Shown here: piece after piece, positions 45,765-54,750 of the stretch
Numbering within the stretch: position 1 is the stretch's first letter
How the letters are laid out: each line of letters starts with the position of its first letter
Source of the DNA: an uncultured bacterium
GTDB lineage: Bacteria; Armatimonadota; UBA5829
Direction: 5' to 3'
NCBI GenBank assembly: GCA_938074205.1
Contig: CALJES010000003.1
Location: 1 to 64,000, forward strand
DNA length: 64,000 nt
Notes under the pieces: model-generated
What the model was told of the DNA's origin: nothing
Seen by the model: the letters and a program-made list of their open reading frames with translations, nothing else
Databases searched by the model: none
Translations under genes and position numbers: made by a program

Positions 45765-46763
45765 CTAGAATTCTCTGGCTACAACGGAAGACGCCAAGAT
45801 TTCCAGAGCGCATTTGTAGGGCGATTGTTCGAAGATGTTCAAAGCCCCACGGGCTTGTGCAGCGATTTTTTCAGCAACTTGCTTTGCTTCTGCTACTGCG
45901 CCACACTGAACGACAAACTCAGCTATTCGGCGCGCCTGTTCAATAGGGATCCTGTCTTTGCTGAGCAGCTCGCGTGGAAAGTCCTTACGTTTTAAAGCTA
46001 GTAGGACTGGCAAGGTAAACTTTCCGTTAGCAAGGTCAGAACCAATTTGTTTTCCGGTTATAGCAGGATCGCCTGCTATGTCAAGAAGGTCGTCAGTAAT
46101 CTGAAATGCTACACCTAAGCTCTCGCCGTACGCGCGCAGTGCTGATCGCGCAACGTCACTCGCACGTGCCAGGATTGCTCCACTCTCACAGCAGGCGCCC
46201 ATAAGGGAAGCTGTCTTCCCGCGAATTATGCGCCAATACTCGCTGCGCCACAAGTCTATGTCGTTCTCACATATGGATTGCAGTAATTCGCTTTCGGTCA
46301 TCGCCACTGCAGCACGCGATAACACAGATATTACTTCGTTACCCGCTATGTCTCCCAATAGACAGAAGGCCTTTGACAGCAGAAAATCTCCTCCTAGCAC
46401 GCTAATCGTATTTCCCCATACTGCGTTGGCAGTGTGCACGCCTCTTCGAGCAACCGCGGAATCAATAACGTCATCGTGGAGAAGAGATGCTGTGTGTATC
46501 AACTCAACAGCTGCCGCCATCCGGATAACCTCTTCGGCTTCTAGGTCGCCGCCGCTGATTCCAGCTGAGAGCAATACCAGGCACGGCCGGATCCGCTTTC
46601 CGCCCGCCGCAAATACATAAGAGCTTATTTGACTTGCTATATAAACTGAGGAATTAGTAGCCGAGTCGATCGTTTGTTCGACACGACTTAGAGCATCAGC
46701 AATTGGCATAATCCACTTGGGACAAACTACTTCTTTCTTGGTGTTCAATGCACTAGCGTTCAT
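45765..46763 (-). CDS. Polyprenyl diphosphate synthase (trans-isoprenyl)
   Basis: 332 residues. Elongates allylic diphosphate with isopentenyl diphosphate to the side chain of menaquinone. The first aspartate-rich motif is LLHDDVIDSA (about 94-103), and the second is FQITDDLLDIAGD (about 215-227); GGKRIRPCL (about 54-62) binds the diphosphate. Product length cannot be read with certainty, but the operon with menG points to heptaprenyl- or longer synthase. It overlaps menG by four bases (ATGA). Confidence 0.93.
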   Translation of the reverse strand: MNASALNTKKEVVCPKWIMPIADALSRVEQTIDSATNSSVYIASQISSYVFAAGGKRIRPCLVLLSAGISGGDLEAEEVIRMAAAVELIHTASLLHDDVIDSAVARRGVHTANAVWGNTISVLGGDFLLSKAFCLLGDIAGNEVISVLSRAAVAMTESELLQSICENDIDLWRSEYWRIIRGKTASLMGACCESGAILARASDVARSALRAYGESLGVAFQITDDLLDIAGDPAITGKQIGSDLANGKFTLPVLLALKRKDFPRELLSKDRIPIEQARRIAEFVVQCGAVAEAKQVAEKIAAQARGALNIFEQSPYKCALEILASSVVAREF

Positions 46764-47584
46764 TCACGTTCAAATCCCTTGAAATTCTGTTGGTCCTGTT
46801 TTTCTGAACTGACGCATGGCGGAGCGCTCTTAGTTAAGGGCTTGGTTCCTAGATGTACACACACAGCACCACATGCCAGCTTATACCACCTTACATTCTC
46901 CAGCCCCTGCGTCTCGAACTGCCGCGCCATCTCCTCAGGTGTTGCGAAGCTTTCGACTGAGCGTGGTAGATAAGTGTAGGCTTGGGGGTCCCCTCGCAGA
47001 AAGCGCGCCACCCATGGGCCTGCGACGTTGAAGTAAAGCTTCCAAATTGCGGAAGCCCAAGTGGTACGTATTCCGAATATCTCCAGGCTTATCACACGGC
47101 CGCCTGGCTTTACCACTCGGCTAAGTTCAGCAATTGCTCTGCCAAATTCGGCTATATTCCGCAGTCCGAAACCTACTACCGCACAGTCGAAAGAGTCGTC
47201 AGCGAATGGGAGATCGCAAGCATCTGCCTTGACAAAATCGATTTGCGATAAACCAGCGCGATCAGCCTTTTGGCGCGCAATCTCGAGCATCGGCTCTGAA
47301 AAGTCGATTGCAATTACAGTGCCCGTGGAACCTACAGCCTTAGCCAATTCCAAAGCAAAATCCCCTGTGCCGCAGCAAACATCGAGCGTGCTATTTCCCG
47401 GTGAAAGACGCGCCAGTGAGACAGCGAATCGGCGCCACGCTTTGTGTAGGCCTAAACTAAGGACCGAGTTGATCAGATCGTAGCGAGAAGCAATCGATGA
47501 GAACAAACTCTCGACATATTGCTCTTCGCTGGGGCAGCACATTCGACGGAGTGCAGGGGCCATTATAGGCGGCTCGTGTGTCAT
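46760..47584 (-). CDS. menG: Demethylmenaquinone methyltransferase (MenG/UbiE)
   Basis: 274 residues, class I SAM-dependent methyltransferase doing the last step of menaquinone synthesis. Motif I is LDVCCGTGDFALEL (about 66-79), motif II VIAIDFSEPML, and the UbiE signatures are SIASRYDLINSVLSLG near the start and RVVKPGGRVISLE in the middle. The C-terminal 30 residues after LGTKPLT are Ser/Gln-rich and not conserved. First gene of a two-gene operon with the polyprenyl synthase, under the promoter at 47596. Confidence 0.92.
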   Translation of the reverse strand: MTHEPPIMAPALRRMCCPSEEQYVESLFSSIASRYDLINSVLSLGLHKAWRRFAVSLARLSPGNSTLDVCCGTGDFALELAKAVGSTGTVIAIDFSEPMLEIARQKADRAGLSQIDFVKADACDLPFADDSFDCAVVGFGLRNIAEFGRAIAELSRVVKPGGRVISLEIFGIRTTWASAIWKLYFNVAGPWVARFLRGDPQAYTYLPRSVESFATPEEMARQFETQGLENVRWYKLACGAVCVHLGTKPLTKSAPPCVSSEKQDQQNFKGFERE

Positions 47585-47595
47585 ATTCGAAGAAA

Positions 47596-47625
47596 ATTAT
47601 AGCTCATGTCCACTCGAAGCGTCAA
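47596..47625 (-). promoter_or_regulatory. Promoter of menG operon
   Basis: On the minus strand TTGACG (47625-47620), 18 bases, perfect TATAAT (47601-47596), 11 bases before the start codon, so the leader is very short or absent. Confidence 0.75.
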
Positions 47626-47664
47626 CGAAAATGTGCTCAGCTGGGTCTTTGCAAAGCGATTGTG

Positions 47665-47693
47665 TTGACACTGGTTTGGGGCAGGAGTACACT
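47665..47693 (+). promoter_or_regulatory. Promoter of the trkA pair
   Basis: TTGACA at 47665-47670, 17 bases, TACACT at 47688-47693, about 75 bases before ATG 47767. Confidence 0.6.
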
Positions 47694-47766
47694 GTGTAGT
47701 GCAACCCCGGAGTCTACCCGCGGTATTTGATTGCCTGACTCCAGGGAACGGAGGTAAGTGTCTGCG

Positions 47767-48243
47767 ATGAAAGTGGTAATCCTTGGTTGTGGACGAGTCG
47801 GTTCGACTATTGCAAGCGTGATGTCCCGTGAGGGACACGACGTCACCATAATAGACCAGAACGTAGATTCTTTCAGACGGTTGTCATCGGATTTCTCCGG
47901 CAAAACAATCATTGGTAACGGAATCGACGAAGACACTCTACGCCGCGCAGAACTGGACCGTGCTGACGCATTCATAGCAGTGACTAACGGCGACAACCGC
48001 AACATCATGTCAGTACAGTTGGCAAAGGTGCGATTCAAGGTTCCCAAGGTTGTCGCCCGGATTTACGATCCCATACGTGCAGCTGCCTACGCTGAGCTGG
48101 GCATAGAAACAGTGTGCACTACGTGCGTCGGTGCAGGGCTGATTCGAGACAAAGTCTTGGGCAGGAAATTCAGCACATTCGAAGAGTATCTACGATTGGG
48201 CATCACCAACGCTTCTGTGGAGGGCGAGCATGAGCGGCGCTAG
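47767..48243 (+). CDS. TrkA-N (RCK) domain protein, potassium-channel regulator
   Basis: 158 residues from ATG 47767 (GGAGG 12 bases upstream; GTG 47758 is the alternative). Only the nucleotide-binding RCK-N domain is present: VVILGCGRVGSTIAS (about 3-17), the acidic strand end TIIDQN, and ARIYDP. There is no TrkA-C domain. It overlaps the next gene, a complete TrkA, by 14 bases, so the two probably form a mixed gating ring for a Trk/Ktr potassium channel. The channel subunit is not in the window. Confidence 0.88.
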   Translation: MKVVILGCGRVGSTIASVMSREGHDVTIIDQNVDSFRRLSSDFSGKTIIGNGIDEDTLRRAELDRADAFIAVTNGDNRNIMSVQLAKVRFKVPKVVARIYDPIRAAAYAELGIETVCTTCVGAGLIRDKVLGRKFSTFEEYLRLGITNASVEGEHERR

Positions 48244-48913
48244 CGCGATGTATGTGATCGTAGTAGGTGCGGGAAAGGTCGGGTATTACCTCTCCAAGCA
48301 ACTTCTGAAGGAAGGGCATGAGGTGCTAGTTATGGAGAAAGACCGCAAGACTGCAGAATCCCTCGCTGAAGAACTAGGCGATATTGTTATGCACGCCGAC
48401 GGCTGCGAGGTCCGTTCGATGGCGGAGGCCGGGATGGGGCGAGCTAACGTTGTAGTAGCAGTTACGGGCGACGACGAGGACAATTTGGTTATATGCCAAA
48501 TGGCGAAGCGCAAATTCGGTGTTCCTCGGACTATCGCTCGAGTGAACGACCCAAAGAATGAAGCGCTATTTCAGGAGCTTGGAATCGACCAGACGGTCTC
48601 GAGCACCAGGATAATATTCAACCTCATCGAACAGCAGATTGAGACCAGTCAAATAATCCCGCTCGCGGCGCTCAAAAGAGGGGAAATAGAGGTCGTCGAA
48701 GCCGATATCACCCCGGATTCGCCAGTAGCCGGGATGCGCATTGGTCAGTTGGAGCTGCCGCCTAACACGCTCATTATATCCGTGATCCGCGATGACCACG
48801 CCTTGATTCCTCACGCCGACACGAAACTACGCCCAGGAGACAGCGTGATTGCAATGATAAAGGCAGAGAGGGAGAGAGAGCTGCGAGAAATATTTGCGAG
48901 TAGGAAGACATAA
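48230..48913 (+). CDS. trkA: TrkA-family potassium uptake regulator (RCK-N + RCK-C)
   Basis: 227 residues. RCK-N with YVIVVGAGKVGYYLSKQL (about 8-25) binding NAD(H) or ATP, then the C-terminal RCK-C domain (about 140-225, VVEADITPDSPVAGMRIGQL ... LRPGDSVIAMI), which binds small ligands. Ktr/Trk regulators gate potassium uptake in response to nucleotides. ATG 48230 lies inside the end of the previous gene, preceded by GGAGGGCGAG. A second Met at residue 7 is a possible alternative start. Confidence 0.93.
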   Translation: MSGASAMYVIVVGAGKVGYYLSKQLLKEGHEVLVMEKDRKTAESLAEELGDIVMHADGCEVRSMAEAGMGRANVVVAVTGDDEDNLVICQMAKRKFGVPRTIARVNDPKNEALFQELGIDQTVSSTRIIFNLIEQQIETSQIIPLAALKRGEIEVVEADITPDSPVAGMRIGQLELPPNTLIISVIRDDHALIPHADTKLRPGDSVIAMIKAERERELREIFASRKT

Positions 48914-48987
48914 CCACCACTGACCCCCTGCGGATAGACATCGCGCAGGCCACACTTCCACCTCAAGAGCGTTCCGAAATAGCGCGG

Positions 48988-49194
48988 TCAACTCTTAGTG
49001 GCTGCCAATATCGATGCTCCAAGGGGAGTCCTTTGTACCGCAATCACAGTTGCCTGAACTGACTGTCCTATTCTACCGCCAGCTCCGACGACGACAACCA
49101 AGGTATCGTCAGGCAAATGACCAACCCCCTGGTCGATGCCCAATCCTTCCCTGTCGATGACAACTTCAATCTCGTCACCCTGGCGATACTCCAT
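48988..49194 (-). CDS. Small TRAM-domain protein
   Basis: 68 residues from ATG 49194, chosen because GGAGG lies 8 bases upstream (an ATG at 49209 is the longer option). The whole protein is a TRAM-type OB fold like the C-terminus of the PIN-TRAM protein YacL: GDEIEVVIDREG, GQGVGHLPDDTLVVVVGAGG and IGQSVQATVIAVQRT. The PIN nuclease part is absent and no remnant of it lies upstream. TRAM domains bind RNA. It lies 75 bases beyond the HExxH gene on the same strand, possibly the tail of the long leftward operon. Confidence 0.65.
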   Translation of the reverse strand: MEYRQGDEIEVVIDREGLGIDQGVGHLPDDTLVVVVGAGGRIGQSVQATVIAVQRTPLGASILAATKS

Positions 49195-49269
49195 ACCCCA
49201 AACCTCCATTTTCCCTTCCTTGGACTACAGCAAAGACTTAGCTGAGATGTCATACAAGAGATTAATAGA

Positions 49270-49728
49270 TTAATCCGCGTGTACTATGCTTAGCTCCTTC
49301 AGTTTCTGCAGCGCGAACTTGTCTGCTTTCGTCTGCTTGTACCTGCCGTTCCTGCCGGACAGGTGATCGAGATAATGGGAAAACTCGTGGAGAAAAATCG
49401 CCAAAATCAGGTGCTCAGGTGATGAGAAAGAAACGGTGACTAGCCTCTGGTACGCAATTTCCTGCCCGTAGGAATTTCTTTTCTTGTAGTACTCAGACGT
49501 GCGAAAGCAGACATACAGAGGATAGACGTTCGAACGATTAATCCGAATTCTGATTAGTCGGCCGTCCGGCCGCGCATTCGTATGCCGATAGTAGGTTCCC
49601 GATGCGAAACGACGGGAGTTTCTGGGACAATATCTAATCTCCACAGACAAACCATCGATAGGAAACTCTTGGACCGCCATTTGAATCAAAGTTTCGACAT
49701 GGTAGTTTGTGAAGTTACGGATGTTCAT
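49270..49728 (-). CDS. Putative zinc metallopeptidase (HExxH)
   Basis: 152 residues. A helix carrying LAIFLHEFSHYLDHLSG (about 109-125) gives the HExxH zinc motif as HEFSH, with acidic and Lys residues after it (KQTKADKFA) that could hold the third ligand. The N-terminal half is a beta-rich segment with many Arg and Tyr. SprT-like and ImmA/IrrE-like peptidases have this sort of compact form, but no clear family assignment is possible. No signal peptide. It overlaps the membrane-protein gene upstream by four bases (ATGA) and is cotranscribed. Confidence 0.65.
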   Translation of the reverse strand: MNIRNFTNYHVETLIQMAVQEFPIDGLSVEIRYCPRNSRRFASGTYYRHTNARPDGRLIRIRINRSNVYPLYVCFRTSEYYKKRNSYGQEIAYQRLVTVSFSSPEHLILAIFLHEFSHYLDHLSGRNGRYKQTKADKFALQKLKELSIVHAD

Positions 49729-51014
49729 AACGACTCTACCGACAGACGTCCTCTGCTATACGAGTGCGCGCCGGCCACAGCAGCAGTTAGTATACAGCCA
49801 AATGAAGCCCAAATCCGCCACCCGAGCGATGCTGAGATTGAGATCGATACGGAGGAAACGGGATCGGACTGATGCAAGAACAAGCTGCAAACCTGTGGCA
49901 GCAGTGCTAAGTAGGCAGTGTGTAGCACAGCACAGCGGAAGCCTGTGGGCAGCGAACCGTCAGCTGAGCCCCATCTCACAGCCAACCGACCGGCGGCGAC
50001 TCCAATTGCTAATACAAACACTAACGCCGCAACCCGTACGACAGGTGGTATCGGCTTGATATCTTTCCCCTTCTTGATGACACCGTACAAATCCGCTTGG
50101 GCATAAAACGGCTTTTGTACAGGACCACCGCTAAACCTCGATTCCACACTGCTGAGCAGAGTCGCTCCGTGTGCCATAGTATATGCAAGACCGCAAGCCG
50201 CAGGCAGCATTTCCATAATTCGCTGGTTGGAATCCTCAGTTGGTTCAGACTCGTATGCAATGTAACCGAGGAGAGCAAGTCCGATCAAAAGCTGAGCCAC
50301 AACCACGACCACAAATACGGCTTTTCCACATACCCACCACTTGTCGCGTCGACTGGCCTGACTAATATGTCGAGTTGCCAGAAGGGCGCCAAGCATTGCA
50401 AAAGCTATTCCGAAGCCGCATCCATTGACCACAGCGCTTATAGCAGAAGGACGAAAATCAACAGGTGGCGGATTGGAAACCAGTCCACCTACCTCAGGAA
50501 GAAGAAAGAAGTCTAGCTTCGCACGCATGATCGGTGCCAAACAGCCCAAGGTGACGCCGTAAATAATTCCACAGCAAAGTCCGCTCACAAGCGCTCTCCC
50601 GCGTCCTGCATTTGCCTTATGGGTACCTGCAGCAAATCCACCAATCAGCAGAGCTGCCAGAGGAAGCACGGTCCAGACGGTGAGCGGGAGAGCAATAGAA
50701 GCGCTGACTCGGATAACATTGCCGAACGCATCGCGGATCTGCCCGGCACCGATCAAAAGTATGTGATGGAGGGTGTATAGATTGAGGCCGGCTCGCGCGA
50801 AGACCTCCGGTCCAACCACCAGGCTACCCTTCGTGCCAACCACACCGAAGCCGTAGCGGGTCTGCAAGTAAGAGGCAACGTACGCTAAGGCGAGCGCAAT
50901 GAGAGCACCGCCTAATCCGGCAACTAAATAATTGCTACCTGTCGGTATGCGCTTGTGCAGACCTATCAAGTCACTCGCACCTGCACCTCTATGCTTCTGC
51001 GAAGCCCGAAGCAT
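49725..51014 (-). CDS. Multi-pass membrane protein of unknown function
   Basis: 429 residues with about nine hydrophobic segments (for example YLVAGLGGALIALALAYVASY, PLTVWTVLPLAALLIGGFAAG, AVFVVVVVAQLLIGLALLGYIA and VVRVAALVFVLAIGVAAG) separated by short loops. No transporter or enzyme motif is recognised. The segments are small-residue-rich (Gly/Ala). It lies 18 bases after the radical SAM gene and overlaps the HExxH gene, so it belongs to the same operon; a link to the peptidase is possible (inference). Confidence 0.65.
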   Translation of the reverse strand: MLRASQKHRGAGASDLIGLHKRIPTGSNYLVAGLGGALIALALAYVASYLQTRYGFGVVGTKGSLVVGPEVFARAGLNLYTLHHILLIGAGQIRDAFGNVIRVSASIALPLTVWTVLPLAALLIGGFAAGTHKANAGRGRALVSGLCCGIIYGVTLGCLAPIMRAKLDFFLLPEVGGLVSNPPPVDFRPSAISAVVNGCGFGIAFAMLGALLATRHISQASRRDKWWVCGKAVFVVVVVAQLLIGLALLGYIAYESEPTEDSNQRIMEMLPAACGLAYTMAHGATLLSSVESRFSGGPVQKPFYAQADLYGVIKKGKDIKPIPPVVRVAALVFVLAIGVAAGRLAVRWGSADGSLPTGFRCAVLHTAYLALLPQVCSLFLHQSDPVSSVSISISASLGWRIWASFGCILTAAVAGAHSYSRGRLSVESL

Positions 51015-51032
51015 TTCCTATATTCTAAGCCG

Positions 51033-51932
51033 TCAATCCGCAAACCGATGAAGTCCTAAGCGCCTAGCTTTTTGGACAGCATCCACGTATTCCTCGCGAG
51101 TTATGCGTCGGTTCAGCTCTGGAAACCTGGAGGCGTGCCACTCAGGACGATATTGGGCCATTATGTTGATGTAGGTATCTTTGCTAATCTCGGCTGCGAG
51201 AAATTCCAAGACTTTTTCGGTGCGCGCAACGTTATTGGGCATAACCAGGTGCCGAACCAATAGACCTCTCGTTGCAAGAAGTATGGATCGGCCAGTCTCA
51301 GTGTTGAAATTTACAACCTGCAGATCGCCTACCTGCCGGTGCATCTCGCGGACAGCCTCTCGACACCTGTCCCAATAATCGGGAACGCCGGAATACTTTT
51401 CCCCAGCCTCGTTGTCGCCGTATTTTATATCCGGCATATATATGTCCACAATACCATCGAGCAGTGTGAGAACATCCACCGACTCATATCCGCCACAATT
51501 GTAAACCACGGGCAACTTCAAGCCCATTTCGCGAGCTGTTTTTAGCGCTTCAGCTATGTGAGCGATTTGATGGGTAGGCGTAACAAGATTAATGTTGTGA
51601 CATCCGCGTTGGGCGAGCTGGAGCATCATGCTAGCCAATTCGTCTGTGGATACAATGGTTCCACGTCGGAGTTGGCTGATGTCGTAGTTTTGACAGAAGA
51701 CGCATTTCAGATTACAGCCAGCAAAGAAGATCGTACCGGAGCCAAATCGGCCGACCAGCACGGATTCCTCCCCAAAGTGCGAACCATAACTTGAAACGAC
51801 TGCCTCAGCACCTATGCCGCATGTACCCAACTGTCCCTTGGTCCTATCTACGCCGCATCGACGAGGACACAAAGCACAGCTTTGCATCATCGCATATAGG
51901 TGAGACACTCTCTCAGCCCAGATTTCGGACAT
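51033..51932 (-). CDS. Radical SAM protein, pyruvate-formate-lyase-activase-like
   Basis: 299 residues. An N-terminal Cys cluster (SCALCPRRCGVDR, about 18-30) precedes the radical SAM motif CNLKCVFCQNYDIS (about 73-86), which binds a 4Fe-4S cluster and SAM. It matches the group annotated as putative pyruvate formate-lyase activating proteins, of which most members have no proven substrate. No glycyl-radical enzyme is in the window. Its start overlaps the end of surE by 20 bases, so it is translated within the menaquinone operon. Confidence 0.85.
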   Translation of the reverse strand: MSEIWAERVSHLYAMMQSCALCPRRCGVDRTKGQLGTCGIGAEAVVSSYGSHFGEESVLVGRFGSGTIFFAGCNLKCVFCQNYDISQLRRGTIVSTDELASMMLQLAQRGCHNINLVTPTHQIAHIAEALKTAREMGLKLPVVYNCGGYESVDVLTLLDGIVDIYMPDIKYGDNEAGEKYSGVPDYWDRCREAVREMHRQVGDLQVVNFNTETGRSILLATRGLLVRHLVMPNNVARTEKVLEFLAAEISKDTYINIMAQYRPEWHASRFPELNRRITREEYVDAVQKARRLGLHRFAD

Positions 51933-52695
51933 CGAAGTTCTGAATACCCCAAGAGAACATTTCCCTGAGAGTGTTGTAATCTGTCAGATCAAGGTGAATT
52001 GGGCTTACCGAAATATAGCCGTCTGCTATCGCTTTGACGTCGGTACCTTCGTCAAGCTTGTCTACGACAGTGTCTCCTCCCAGCCAGTAATAAGCCCTGC
52101 CAGAGGGGTCAAGACGTTTGACAACGTTTCCCGTATATCTTCGCTGTCCTTGCCGCGTGATTCGGACTCCTTTTATCTGGTCAATTGGCAGCGCGGGTAC
52201 ATTGACATTAAGAAGGGTATCAGCTGGTAGCCGTTGTTCTTGTAGGAGCGCTGCAAGCCACGCAGCAAAGCTCGCGGTCGGGGTGTAGTCTACATCTGTC
52301 CTGTCCGCAGTCACAGATATCGCAAATGACTGAACTCCCATGATCGCACCTTCCATAGCTGCTGATACCGTTCCGGAATACGTGAGGTCCCAGCCCAAAT
52401 TCGGTCCGCGGTTGATTCCGGCAACAACGAGATCTATAGGTTCTTCGATCAAGCCAAGCAGCGCTAGGCTCACACAGTCAGAAGGTGTGCCGTTGCTGGC
52501 GTACGCGGTGCTCCCATCGCGCAGTCTTACTTCATCTGCTCTTAATGGCTTGTGAAGAGTAATCGAATGACCGCATGCACTTCGCGGCCTGTCAGGCGCG
52601 ACCACATAAACTTTACCCGATCTCTCAAGAGCGCTTTTGAGTGCGAGAAGGCCTTCAGCGTGTATGCCATCGTCATTTGTAACCAGTATGTTCAT
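51913..52695 (-). CDS. surE: 5'/3'-nucleotidase SurE
   Basis: 260 residues from ATG 52695, the family start being MNILVTNDDGIHAEG; the 59 codons open upstream are not protein-like and are left out. SurE removes phosphate from nucleoside monophosphates. Metal ligands are Asp8-Asp9 (TNDDG), Ser in PRSACGHSIT (about 39-48) and Asn in VAGINRGPNLGWD (about 90-102). It lies between the MTAP-like phosphorylase and the radical SAM gene; nucleotide salvage alongside futalosine metabolism is a sensible pairing (inference). Confidence 0.94.
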   Translation of the reverse strand: MNILVTNDDGIHAEGLLALKSALERSGKVYVVAPDRPRSACGHSITLHKPLRADEVRLRDGSTAYASNGTPSDCVSLALLGLIEEPIDLVVAGINRGPNLGWDLTYSGTVSAAMEGAIMGVQSFAISVTADRTDVDYTPTASFAAWLAALLQEQRLPADTLLNVNVPALPIDQIKGVRITRQGQRRYTGNVVKRLDPSGRAYYWLGGDTVVDKLDEGTDVKAIADGYISVSPIHLDLTDYNTLREMFSWGIQNFDVRNLG

Positions 52696-52784
52696 AAGTG
52701 CTGTAAAGACTCCCTGGCGTAGTGATGTGCCTATCGAATAACAAGAATGAATGTCTTGCCGAAAAGTGCAGCCGGCCTGGAAAC

Positions 52785-53663
52785 CTATGTCGACTTGTTG
52801 ATCCAAGTATGCCAGTCGTCTCCAATGTCGCCACGCATTCTGTAGCGTTCCATCGACTGGCAGCACGGACACGTGCGTTCATCAGATAAACCGGCGAATG
52901 CTTCTAAGATGATCTCTGGAAGAAGGACAATCGCAGCGTCCACCTTTGCCTTTTCCTCTGCCGTCAGCATTCCTTCGAATAGCTCGCCTGCAGTATAAGG
53001 ACGTTCTGTTACGCCCTCAGCGTAGTTCGACACGTAACATACAGGACAGTAACACATTTCAAGCTCACGGGCAAGGAATACTTCCGGGCAAAGAGTCATA
53101 CCGACGAGTGTCCCGCCACAAAGTGCCATCTTGCGAATTTCGGCCGCCGTCTCAAGGCGAGGTCCTTCAGTGCAGACGTAGACGTCGCCATCGCGGCAGT
53201 GTCCTTGTTTTTCAATCACAGCTCGTTTTAGTTGAGCTGCAATCTCAGGGCAAAATACAGGATTCTGACGGATGAAACCGATGCCAAGCCCTTCGTAGAA
53301 TGTGCCGGGTCTTCGGCGAGTTTCGTCTATGACGTCGTCTGGGACAACTAGCTCGCCAACAGATATGCTCCGATCTATTGCGCCTGGACCCGACCACGCA
53401 ATTATTCTCTCCACTCCTAATTCCTTGAGCGCCCAGATGTTGGCACGGTAGTTTACAAACGGTGCCGATACCTCGTAGCCGTGCTCACCGTGGCGGAAGA
53501 GCAGTAATATGTCCTGTCTGCTGAAGGCGACGCTATATATGGGGGCGGAGTTGCCGAAAGGCGTCGTCACAGGACCAATCCGATCAGCCTGCTTACCAAG
53601 CTTATCTAACCATCTAAATCCTTGGCTTCCTGCAATGATAGCAAGACATGCTTTAGGTTGCAT
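52785..53663 (-). CDS. Methylthioadenosine phosphorylase family protein (likely futalosine-route nucleosidase/phosphorylase)
   Basis: 292 residues of the trimeric purine-nucleoside phosphorylase / MTAP fold. Landmarks are phosphate-site FRHGEHGYEVSAPFVNYRANIWALK (around 55-80, with the NYRANIWAL signature), CTEGPRLETAAEI (about 163-175), and CGGTLVGMTLCPEVFLARE with CYVSNYAEG. MTAP releases adenine from methylthioadenosine. In the futalosine pathway aminodeoxyfutalosine must lose its adenine, done by MqnB or MTAN in known cases; no such gene is seen here, so this enzyme may do it (inference). The C-terminus has an extra Cys-rich TCPCCQ tail (about 268-273). It lies 10 bases after mqnC. Confidence 0.8.
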   Translation of the reverse strand: MQPKACLAIIAGSQGFRWLDKLGKQADRIGPVTTPFGNSAPIYSVAFSRQDILLLFRHGEHGYEVSAPFVNYRANIWALKELGVERIIAWSGPGAIDRSISVGELVVPDDVIDETRRRPGTFYEGLGIGFIRQNPVFCPEIAAQLKRAVIEKQGHCRDGDVYVCTEGPRLETAAEIRKMALCGGTLVGMTLCPEVFLARELEMCYCPVCYVSNYAEGVTERPYTAGELFEGMLTAEEKAKVDAAIVLLPEIILEAFAGLSDERTCPCCQSMERYRMRGDIGDDWHTWINKST

Positions 53664-53673
53664 TGTTCATTTC

Positions 53674-54750
53674 TTACTCGTTGTGTGTTCGTAAGATTTT
53701 GTAAAGAGTGTTACGCTGCGCTGCTTTGTAACCAGCCCTTTGTATAACCTCTATAAGCATTCTTTGGTCCATCTTGTAAGAGACGCCTGTTGCGGCTACA
53801 ACGTTTTCCTCTATCATAGTGCTGCCTATGTCGTTCGCTCCAAAGCGCAGAGCAAGTTCGGCAATTGCGTCTCCTTGCGTGACCCACGACGCTTGTATAT
53901 TGTCGATGTTGTCCAGATAGATTCTGGATATTGCTAGCGTGCGCAGGTAATCGTGACCGCCTGGACTGTTTCCTCCTAGGGCAGTATTACCAGGCTGATA
54001 CGTCCAAGGTATAAATGCCGTGAATACTCCCTTTTCGTCTTGCAGGTTGCGAACAAGTGCCAGATGAGCCACACGGTCCGAAAATGACTCTCCCATTCCG
54101 AAAACCATTGTGGCTGTTGCTTTCATGCCGAGCTCTGAAGCAGTCCGCATAACCTCCGACCACTCGGCAACCGTGCACTTCCTAGGACTAAACTTCCTCC
54201 TCACGGAATCAACTAGTATCTCGGCTCCTCCGCCAGGCAATGAATCGAGCCCGGCGTTCTGTAGCCGTTCAAGCGTTTCACGAATCGACAGACCGGATAC
54301 CTGGGCTATGTGAACAATCTCAGGAGCGGATAGACTGTGTAAATGCACATCGTAGCTACGTTTTATCTCACTAAACAACGATTCGAAATAAGTTATATCT
54401 AAGTCCGGATGCAGACCGCCCTGCATAAGGATCTGCGTGGCACCCAGTTCAACCGCCTCTCGAATCTTATTGAGCATTACATATTTTGGAAGAACGAAGC
54501 ATTCTGGATGTCCTGGTGGTCTGTAGAAGGCGCAGAATGCGCATCCTGAGATGCACACGTTTGTGTAGTTGATGTTCCTATCGATCACATAGGTTATGAT
54601 GTCCTCCGGATGCTTAGACTGGCGTATCTGGTCAGCAGCCCACGCCAGCTCGGGCAAAGGAGCATCTTCAAAGAGCGCAAGGGCTTCTTCCGAAGTTATG
54701 CGACCGCCTATTGTCGCTTTGCGCAATATCTGTCTGGTGGTGGCTTTCAT
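53674..54750 (-). CDS. mqnC: Cyclic dehypoxanthinyl futalosine synthase MqnC
   Basis: 358-residue radical SAM enzyme that closes the ring of dehypoxanthinyl futalosine in menaquinone synthesis. The SAM-cluster motif is CISGCAFCAFYR (about 66-77) preceded by the family-typical NINYTNV. LPGGGAEILVD (about 172-182) and FIPWTYQPGNTALGG (about 246-260) are typical of MqnC rather than MqnE. It overlaps mqnA by four bases (ATGA), and the phosphorylase gene follows 10 bases later. Confidence 0.95.
   Translation of the reverse strand: MKATTRQILRKATIGGRITSEEALALFEDAPLPELAWAADQIRQSKHPEDIITYVIDRNINYTNVCISGCAFCAFYRPPGHPECFVLPKYVMLNKIREAVELGATQILMQGGLHPDLDITYFESLFSEIKRSYDVHLHSLSAPEIVHIAQVSGLSIRETLERLQNAGLDSLPGGGAEILVDSVRRKFSPRKCTVAEWSEVMRTASELGMKATATMVFGMGESFSDRVAHLALVRNLQDEKGVFTAFIPWTYQPGNTALGGNSPGGHDYLRTLAISRIYLDNIDNIQASWVTQGDAIAELALRFGANDIGSTMIEENVVAATGVSYKMDQRMLIEVIQRAGYKAAQRNTLYKILRTHNE

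Noticed and set aside
51913-52872. Longer SurE starting at 52872
   Set aside because: The extra 59 codons are not protein-like, lie over the end of the phosphorylase gene, and the canonical SurE start is at 52695.
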